Shown: one piece after another, positions 35,886 to 41,346 of the stretch
How the letters are laid out: each line of letters opens with the position of its first letter
How positions within the stretch are numbered: the stretch's first letter is position 1
NCBI GenBank assembly: GCA_947594835.1
Contig: CANQEH010000023.1
Span: 1 to 41,346 of the forward strand
From: an uncultured Acetatifactor sp.
Lineage (GTDB): Bacteria > Bacillota > Clostridia > Lachnospirales > Lachnospiraceae
DNA: 41,346 bases
Reading direction: 5' to 3'
Notes under the pieces: generated by a model
What the model saw: only the letters and a program-made list of their open reading frames with translations
Told to the model about the DNA's origin: nothing
Databases searched by the model: none
Program-made: the position numbers and the translations under genes

Positions 35886-37262
35886 GTGCCTGACAAAGAG
35901 CAGAACACGCAAAGCGACTTTATGATCGAAAAGATAAAGACCCGGCCTTTGAATCGGAGGAAACTGATCCGCCGCACCATCCTGACCGCATCCATGGCAG
36001 TGATTTTCGGCTTGATCGCCTGCGTGACTTTTCTGGTGCTGGAGCCGATTATCAGCAACTGGCTCTATCCGGAGGAGGAGCCAAGGGTCGTGATTTTCCC
36101 GGAAGATCAGGAAGAAATGTCTCCGGAGGAGATGCTGGCGGAACCCGCCGCTACGGAAAGTCCTTCCCCTGCCCCGGAGCCGGAGGAGGAACAGATCCAG
36201 GAGCAGATCCAGGAAATTTTATCGGGGGCGAGCCTTGGGCTGGAAAACTATGCGCAGCTTTATATTGCGCTGCAGGACATCATCAATAACCCGTATTTAA
36301 GCGAGGACGGCGAGGAATACCGGGCTTCCCTGAGCCAGCACATGGTGACGGTGCGGGGGGTTACCTCCAATATCGACTGGTTTGAAAATGTGCAGGAGAG
36401 CAGCAACCAGACTTCCGGCCTGATTGTGGCAGACAACGGCAGGGAGCTTTTGATCCTGGTGGATTACACCCCGTTGGAAGATGCGGAAAATCTGGTGTTG
36501 GATTTAAACGAGGGGAATGACCTGATCGACGTGTATCGGAAGGGTCTGGATGAAGACACCAATCTGGCAGTGCTGGCGGCGTCAAAGGACAACCTGCCGC
36601 CGGACTGGATGGAATGGGACGGCCTGGCTGTGGCGTCCTTAGGGTCTTCCAACAGTAATTTCCTGACAGGAATGCCGGTGATCGCCATGGGAAGCCCTAT
36701 GGGCGTCAGCGGTTCCGTGGGATACGGGATTCTCACCTCTGACGGGCTTTCGCTGACCGGGCCGGACCGGAAGTATAAGCTGCTGACCACGGACATCGAC
36801 GGCAGCAGGAATGCGGAAGGGGTTCTCTTTAATTTGCAGGGCCAGGTGATCGGGATCATCACGGACGGCGAAGCGGAAGACATGGAGAATCTGATCAGGG
36901 CCTATGGCATCACAGAGATCAAGCGGGTCATCGAAAAGCTCTCCAATGAGGAATCCTTTCCTTATCTGGGCATCACGGGCGCGGATGTGACGGGCTATGC
37001 GCACAGAGATCTAAAGGTTCCTTACGGGGCTTATGTGACGGAGTTAGAGATGGATTCCCCGGCCATGCTGGCGGGCATCCAGGTGGGCGACGTAGTGACA
37101 GCCATCGACGACACAAGTATTCAATCCTTTGCGGGATACTGCACGCAGCTGATGCAGATGACGCCGGGCAGGCAGGTAGAGCTGACCGTGAGCCGTCAGG
37201 TGCAGGAGGAATATAAAGAAATGCGGTTTTCCATACAACTGGGAGAGCGGCGGGTCAATTAA
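35886..37262 (+). CDS. Membrane-anchored HtrA-like protein with PDZ domain, predicted catalytically inactive
   Basis: A 458-residue protein built like HtrA/DegP: a short cytoplasmic N-terminus, one transmembrane helix (about 32-52), an acidic Pro/Glu-rich linker (62-106), a trypsin-like domain (about 155-350) and a PDZ domain (about 358-452, with SPAMLAGIQVGDVVTAIDD). The Asp of the triad appears kept (Asp225 in EDTNLAVL). The expected His position reads LVDYTPL (about 191-197), and the expected GNSGGPL reads NAEGVLF (309-315), putting Ala310 in place of the nucleophilic Ser. The start is GTG 35886, seven bases after AGGAGGG. It is probably an extracytoplasmic binding protein rather than a protease; the ligand is unknown. 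Confidence 0.82.
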   Translation: MPDKEQNTQSDFMIEKIKTRPLNRRKLIRRTILTASMAVIFGLIACVTFLVLEPIISNWLYPEEEPRVVIFPEDQEEMSPEEMLAEPAATESPSPAPEPEEEQIQEQIQEILSGASLGLENYAQLYIALQDIINNPYLSEDGEEYRASLSQHMVTVRGVTSNIDWFENVQESSNQTSGLIVADNGRELLILVDYTPLEDAENLVLDLNEGNDLIDVYRKGLDEDTNLAVLAASKDNLPPDWMEWDGLAVASLGSSNSNFLTGMPVIAMGSPMGVSGSVGYGILTSDGLSLTGPDRKYKLLTTDIDGSRNAEGVLFNLQGQVIGIITDGEAEDMENLIRAYGITEIKRVIEKLSNEESFPYLGITGADVTGYAHRDLKVPYGAYVTELEMDSPAMLAGIQVGDVVTAIDDTSIQSFAGYCTQLMQMTPGRQVELTVSRQVQEEYKEMRFSIQLGERRVN

Positions 37263-37319
37263 AGGGCGGCCTTCCCTATTTTAGACGGGCGTGGGCAAAG
37301 CGCGCCAGGGGGTAACAGT

Positions 37320-38264
37320 TTGAAATACATCAAAGAGTTAAAAGAGGGGGACAGGGTCAGCGACATCTATCTGTGCAAGCACAGGCAGGCGGCGGTCACA
37401 AAAAATGGCAAGCCTTATGAGAGCGTGATCCTGCAGGATAAGACGGGCACCATAGACGCCAAGGTTTGGGAGCCGAACAATCCGGGAATAGACGATTACG
37501 ACGCCTTAGATTACATAGAGGTATTCGGGGATGTGACAAATTTCCAGGGAACCCTGCAGGTCAATGTAAAGCGCATCCGGGTGTGCCGGGGAGAGGAATA
37601 CGACCCGAGAGATTTTCTGCCAGTCAGCTCCAAGGACATCGACGGGATGTACCGGGAACTGCTGGAGCTGATCCGCAGCCTGCAAAACCCGTATCTGAGA
37701 CAGCTTCTGGAGGCCTTTTTTGTAAAGGATGAGGAATTTGCAAAAGCATTCCGCAATTCCTCTGCGGCAAAGACCGTCCACCACGGCTTTATCGGAGGGC
37801 TGTTGGAGCACACGCTGAGCGTGACGAAACTCTGCGATTACTATTGCAGCGCTTACCCTGTGCTCAAGCGGGATCTGCTGCTTGCCGCCGCCATCTGCCA
37901 CGACATCGGAAAAACAAAGGAAATATCGCCTTTTCCTGAAAATGATTACACCGACGACGGCCAGTTTCTGGGGCATATCGTGATCGGATCCCAGATGGTG
38001 GCCCAGCGGGCGGCTGAAATCGAAGGGTTTCCCCACGGGCTGCTTTTACAGCTTCAGCACTGCATTCTGGCCCATCACGGGAAATACGAGTTCGGCTCGC
38101 CGAAAATCCCGGCGCTGATCGAGGCCCTGGCGCTGAACTATGCGGACGATACGGACGCAAAACTGGAAACCTTTAAGGAAATTCTGGAAAACAACCAGGA
38201 TAAAGGAGGATGGCTGGGGTATAACCGGCTGTTTGAATCCAATATCCGGGCCAGCAAACTATAA
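37320..38264 (+). CDS. yhaM: 3'-5' exoribonuclease YhaM family (OB fold plus HD domain)
   Basis: A 314-residue protein with an N-terminal OB fold (about 10-95: QDKTGTIDAKVWEPNNPGID, VFGDVTNFQGTLQV) and a C-terminal HD phosphohydrolase domain (about 155-290). The metal motifs are HHGFIGGLLEHTLSV, ICHDIGKTKE and HHGKYEFGSP. In Bacillus the homologue is a 3'-5' exonuclease acting on RNA ends and single-stranded DNA. The start is TTG 37320, preceded by GGGGG. It is on the same strand and close behind the HtrA-like gene. Confidence 0.92.
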   Translation: MKYIKELKEGDRVSDIYLCKHRQAAVTKNGKPYESVILQDKTGTIDAKVWEPNNPGIDDYDALDYIEVFGDVTNFQGTLQVNVKRIRVCRGEEYDPRDFLPVSSKDIDGMYRELLELIRSLQNPYLRQLLEAFFVKDEEFAKAFRNSSAAKTVHHGFIGGLLEHTLSVTKLCDYYCSAYPVLKRDLLLAAAICHDIGKTKEISPFPENDYTDDGQFLGHIVIGSQMVAQRAAEIEGFPHGLLLQLQHCILAHHGKYEFGSPKIPALIEALALNYADDTDAKLETFKEILENNQDKGGWLGYNRLFESNIRASKL

Positions 38265-38297
38265 AACGAAACAGAAAAGATCAAAGGAGGCAGAGGG

Positions 38298-39458
38298 ATG
38301 GAACCGAGCAAAAAAGTGACAGAGGATATTTTGTATGTGGGAGTCAACGATCATCAGGTGGATCTGTTTGAAGGACAGTACAAGGTGCCAAACGGCATGG
38401 CTTATAACTCATATGTGATTCTGGACGAAAAGACGGCGGTGATGGACACGGTAGACATAAACTTCGGGCAGCAGTGGCTTGCCAATCTGGAGGAGGCGCT
38501 TGCGGGCCGCACGCCGGACTATCTGGTTGTCCAGCACATGGAGCCCGACCACTCCGCCAATATCCCGGCGTTTTTGGAAAAATATCCCCAGGCAAAAGTG
38601 GTGGCTACCGCCAAAGCGTTTGACATGATGGGGCAATTTTACTCTCTGGAGCTTGAGGGGAGAAAGGTGACGGCAGAAAACGGCGGCGCCTTAGCCCTGG
38701 GAAAACACACGCTTCACTTTGTCTTTGCGCCCATGGTGCACTGGCCTGAGGTGATGATGAGCTACGAGGAGACGGATAAGGTGCTTTTCTCCGCGGACGG
38801 GTTCGGAAAATTCGGCGCTCTGGACGTGGAGGAGGAATGGGCTGACGAGGCAAGCCGGTACTATTTTGGCATTGTGGGAAAATATGGAATGCAGGTGCAG
38901 AATGTGCTGAAGAAGGCGGCAGAATTAGACATACAGACCATCTGTCCCCTGCATGGGCCTGTGCTGAAGGATCATCTGGAGAAGTATCTCAATCTCTACG
39001 GGATCTGGTCTTCTTACGAGGCAGAGATCCAGGGCGTCGCCATCGCCTACGCTTCCATTTACGGGCACACGAAAGAGGCGGCGCTCTATCTGGCGGAATG
39101 TCTGGAGAAAAAAGGAGTAAAGACTGCGGTGCACGACCTGTCCAGAGGGGATATGGCGGAAGCAGTGGCGGACGCCTTCCGATATGGGAAGCTGGTGCTG
39201 GCTGCCAACACATACAATATGGGCGTCAATCCCTTTATGAGCGATTTTCTCAGACGCCTGTCGGAGCGCAGCTATCAAAAGCGGACGGTGGCCTTTGTGG
39301 AGAACGGTTCCTGGGTGCCCATGGCGGCAAAGACCATGCAGGAAGCGTTGGAAAAATGCAAGGACATTACTTATCTGGAAGATAAGGTGACGATCCTTTC
39401 CGCCATGAAGCCGGAGAATCAGGCGCAGCTGGAGGCATTGGCAGAGAAGCTGGCATAA
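38298..39458 (+). CDS. Flavodiiron protein, FprA family (O2/NO reductase)
   Basis: A 386-residue two-domain protein that reduces oxygen to water, or nitric oxide, in anaerobes. The beta-lactamase-like domain keeps the full diiron ligand set: His80, Glu82, Asp84 and His85 in QHMEPDHS, then His148 (VHWPEV), Asp167 (SADGFG) and His219 (PLHGPV). The C-terminal flavodoxin domain starts near 247 with AIAYASIYGHTKEAA for FMN. No rubredoxin domain is fused, so an external electron donor is needed. A strong AAAGGAGG precedes ATG 38298. Confidence 0.95.
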   Translation: MEPSKKVTEDILYVGVNDHQVDLFEGQYKVPNGMAYNSYVILDEKTAVMDTVDINFGQQWLANLEEALAGRTPDYLVVQHMEPDHSANIPAFLEKYPQAKVVATAKAFDMMGQFYSLELEGRKVTAENGGALALGKHTLHFVFAPMVHWPEVMMSYEETDKVLFSADGFGKFGALDVEEEWADEASRYYFGIVGKYGMQVQNVLKKAAELDIQTICPLHGPVLKDHLEKYLNLYGIWSSYEAEIQGVAIAYASIYGHTKEAALYLAECLEKKGVKTAVHDLSRGDMAEAVADAFRYGKLVLAANTYNMGVNPFMSDFLRRLSERSYQKRTVAFVENGSWVPMAAKTMQEALEKCKDITYLEDKVTILSAMKPENQAQLEALAEKLA

Positions 39459-39484
39459 GGGATCCTGACAGGAGAGAAAGCAAA

Positions 39485-40999
39485 ATGTCCCGCGGGACAG
39501 GAGAGGCTATGGATTTTCAGAAAAACGATACGGTCACGGTGACGATAGAAGATATGGACAGCGACGGCCAGGGCATCGGAAAGGCAGACGGCTTTACGCT
39601 GTTTGTGAAGGACGCCGTTGTGGGCGATGTGGTGGAGGCCAGGATTTTAAAAAACAAAAAGACTTATGCTTATGCGAAAACAGAGAAGGTGCTTGCGCCT
39701 TCTCCTTTTCGTGTGGAGCCAAAATGCCCTTACCACAGACAGTGCGGGGGATGTCAGATCCAGGCGCTCTCCTATGAAAAGCAGCTGGAATTTAAACAGG
39801 AAAAAATACGCAATAACCTGATCCGAATCGGCGGATTTTCCCCGGAGGATGTGGATGCGTGTATGGAGCCGATCCTCGGTATGGAGCATCCATTCCGCTA
39901 CCGCAACAAGGCCCAGCACCCCGTGGGAAGGGACAGGGAAGGCAGGGCGATCGCCGGTTTTTATGCGGGCAGAACCCATACCATCGTTGCCAATACGGAC
40001 TGCCTGCTGGGGGCTGAGGAGAACAGACAGATTCTGGAGATCCTTTTAGACCATATGGACAGATATGGGATCAGCGCTTACGACGAGAGGACGGGAAGCG
40101 GGCTGGTGCGCCATATTTTGATCCGAAAGGGCTTTGCCAGCGGAGAGATCATGGTATGTCTGGTGCTGAACAAAAAAGTGACAAAAGCGTCATGTAGCAG
40201 GCTGCGCACAGATGGGTTTTTTCAGAGGCAGGAGGAATTTTTGCAGAGATTGTCTGAGATCGAGGGAATGACAAGTGTGTCGGTAAGCATCAACACGGAG
40301 CAGACCAACGTAATCTTAGGCAGGGAAATCTATACTATCTGGGGACAGCCTACCATTTCTGACACCATCCATGTAAGGGATATGAGCCTGCCGGGCTGTC
40401 CCTTTACCGGACAAAAGCTGGAGTTTTCCATTTCCCCTCTCTCCTTTTATCAGGTAAACCCCCTTCAGACGGAGAAGCTGTACAGCCTGGCGCTTGCCTA
40501 TGCAGGTCTCACCGGCCGGGAGACGGTATGGGATCTGTACTGCGGCATCGGTACCATCTCCCTGTTTCTGGCGCAGAAGGCAAAATGGGTCTGCGGCGTG
40601 GAAGTGATCCCGCAGGCCATCGAGGACGCAAAGGAAAATGCCGCCAGAAACGGGATCACAAACGCTTCGTTTTTCGTGGGAAAGGCGGAAGAAGTCCTGC
40701 CCGGCTTTTACGCAGGGAGCGCGGAAGTGGCGGCGGGAGAGCAGATGCGCCACCCGGACGTCATCGTGGTAGACCCGCCGCGGAAGGGCTGCGACAGCGC
40801 CTGCCTGGCCACCATGCTGCAGATGAGGCCGGAAAAAATCGTCTACATCAGCTGCGACTCCGCCACGCTGGCCAGAGATCTGAAAGTGCTTTGCGGCGGG
40901 GGGGAGTATAAGGTGGAGAAGGTAAGAGGGGTGGATATGTTTGCGCAGGGGGTGCACGTGGAGACGTGCGTCCTTTTGTCCAAACTTAATGTTAAGTAG
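39485..40999 (+). CDS. rlmD: 23S rRNA (uracil-5-)-methyltransferase, RlmD/RumA type
   Basis: A 504-residue SAM-dependent methyltransferase. An N-terminal TRAM domain (about 10-70) is followed by a 4Fe-4S site (Cys81, Cys87 and Cys90 in CPYHRQCGGC, with Cys172 as likely fourth ligand). The catalytic domain has DLYCGIGTISLFLAQ, VVDPPRKGCD and catalytic Cys457 in YISCDSATLARDL. The core ends normally at HVETCVLLSKLN. Beyond the stop TAG the same frame continues with recognisable but interrupted coding sequence, so the original protein was probably longer. Start ATG 39485 follows AGGAGAG; ATG 39509 also has a good site and cannot be excluded. The exact target uridine is inferred from the family. 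Confidence 0.92.
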   Translation: MSRGTGEAMDFQKNDTVTVTIEDMDSDGQGIGKADGFTLFVKDAVVGDVVEARILKNKKTYAYAKTEKVLAPSPFRVEPKCPYHRQCGGCQIQALSYEKQLEFKQEKIRNNLIRIGGFSPEDVDACMEPILGMEHPFRYRNKAQHPVGRDREGRAIAGFYAGRTHTIVANTDCLLGAEENRQILEILLDHMDRYGISAYDERTGSGLVRHILIRKGFASGEIMVCLVLNKKVTKASCSRLRTDGFFQRQEEFLQRLSEIEGMTSVSVSINTEQTNVILGREIYTIWGQPTISDTIHVRDMSLPGCPFTGQKLEFSISPLSFYQVNPLQTEKLYSLALAYAGLTGRETVWDLYCGIGTISLFLAQKAKWVCGVEVIPQAIEDAKENAARNGITNASFFVGKAEEVLPGFYAGSAEVAAGEQMRHPDVIVVDPPRKGCDSACLATMLQMRPEKIVYISCDSATLARDLKVLCGGGEYKVEKVRGVDMFAQGVHVETCVLLSKLNVK

Positions 41000-41275
41000 C
41001 ATATTGAGGTGGAACTCGCCATGGACGAGAGGGATTTGGCGGCGGCGGAGAAGAAGTAGAAAGAAAGTCAGCTATGAAAAATCAAGAAGTATGTGCTGGA
41101 AAAATTTGGGTCGAAGATCAGCAATTTGTAGGTTGTGCAGGTTAAGAGGAAATGCGGAATTATTGAGAGGGAGAATTATAATAAGGCGAAGTCTGAGGAT
41201 GTAAGACAGCCTAAGTGTCCGGAGGAAAAGGAGAGGGCGATTCGGGAGGCACTGGGATATTTTAAGATTATTTAA
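41000..41275 (+). pseudogene. Decayed in-frame C-terminal extension of rlmD
   Basis: Continuing the rlmD frame past TAG 40997-40999 gives 91 codons that still look like protein: HIEVELAMDERDLAAAEKK, YVLEKFGSKISNL, QVKRKCGIIERENYN and QPKCPEEKERAIREALGYF, ending at TAA 41273-41275. It is broken by further in-frame stops at 41057-41059 (TAG), 41075-41077 (TGA) and 41129-41131 (TAG). From memory, several clostridial RlmD-type proteins carry a C-terminal extension with this kind of sequence, which would make this its remnant. No frame change is needed to read it. The enzyme core upstream is intact. Confidence 0.7.
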
Positions 41276-41334
41276 TAATAGAGGAAAAATTGGAAAGGTT
41301 GGTCCACTTAGTGTTGGGATGAGGAGGTCAGTGA

Positions 41335-41346
41335 ATGAAGAGTCCA
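41335..41346 (+). CDS. Possible start of a gene running off the window
   Basis: GAGGAGG at 41321-41327 lies seven bases before ATG 41335, followed by only three further codons before the edge. The ribosome binding site is good, but the product cannot be identified. Confidence 0.3.

Noticed and set aside
40997..41131. Stop-codon reassignment or selenocysteine-type read-through in the rlmD tail
   Set aside because: TAG and TGA are both involved, and other genes in the window end normally at these codons; decay is simpler.

Overview
The window reads as a chromosomal replication-origin region from a low-to-mid GC Gram-positive anaerobe of the Clostridia, most likely a Lachnospiraceae gut bacterium. 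The support is the gene order rpmH-rnpA-yidD-yidC-jag-mnmE-mnmG-rsmG-parA-parB on one side of the origin and dnaA-dnaN-S4 protein-recF-gyrB-gyrA on the other, plus family-level markers (DUF3881, DUF4446, DUF3783, a YhaM-type nuclease, an FprA-type flavodiiron protein). Lineage assignment is from recognition of protein families, not from any search.

Layout. (1) 1-2840, accessory edge: the 5' end of a large serine recombinase gene cut by the window boundary, then a GH78-like alpha-L-rhamnosidase with its own promoter, running against the main direction of this arm. (2) 2845-15861, left arm, all genes on the minus strand and so co-directional with a fork leaving oriC: tRNA-Arg(CCT), DUF3881 protein, serS, DUF4446 protein, parB, parA, two perfect parS sites, an orphan NarL-type response regulator, then rsmG, mnmG, mnmE, jag, yidC, yidD, rnpA and rpmH. 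(3) 15862-17940, the origin: DnaA boxes flank dnaA on both sides, giving a bipartite oriC. (4) 17941-27168, right arm on the plus strand: dnaN, S4-domain protein, recF, gyrB, gyrA, a Kef/CPA2-type antiporter and an uncharacterised protein with a PD-(D/E)XK-like motif. (5) 27238-33910, a minus-strand block inside the right arm: an unknown small protein, an MFS exporter, a histidine kinase/response regulator pair and mutS2. (6) 34127-41346, plus strand again: DUF3783 protein, MFS transporter, a membrane-anchored HtrA-like protein lacking its catalytic His and Ser, yhaM, flavodiiron protein, rlmD, and a decayed in-frame remnant of an rlmD C-terminal extension.

How the genes work together. The core is a replication, segregation and translation hub: DnaA, DnaN, RecF and gyrase for initiation and elongation; ParA/ParB/parS for origin segregation; RpmH, RnpA, YidC/YidD, Jag, MnmE/MnmG, RsmG, SerRS and RlmD for ribosome, tRNA and membrane-protein biogenesis. 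The less understood parts are the response regulator that shares the parS interval, the nuclease-like protein after gyrA, the pseudo-HtrA and the broken rlmD tail. No CRISPR array, rRNA operon or complete insertion sequence was seen. I did not find a convincing complete new multi-gene system; the best candidates for new biology are single genes and sites, listed as findings.
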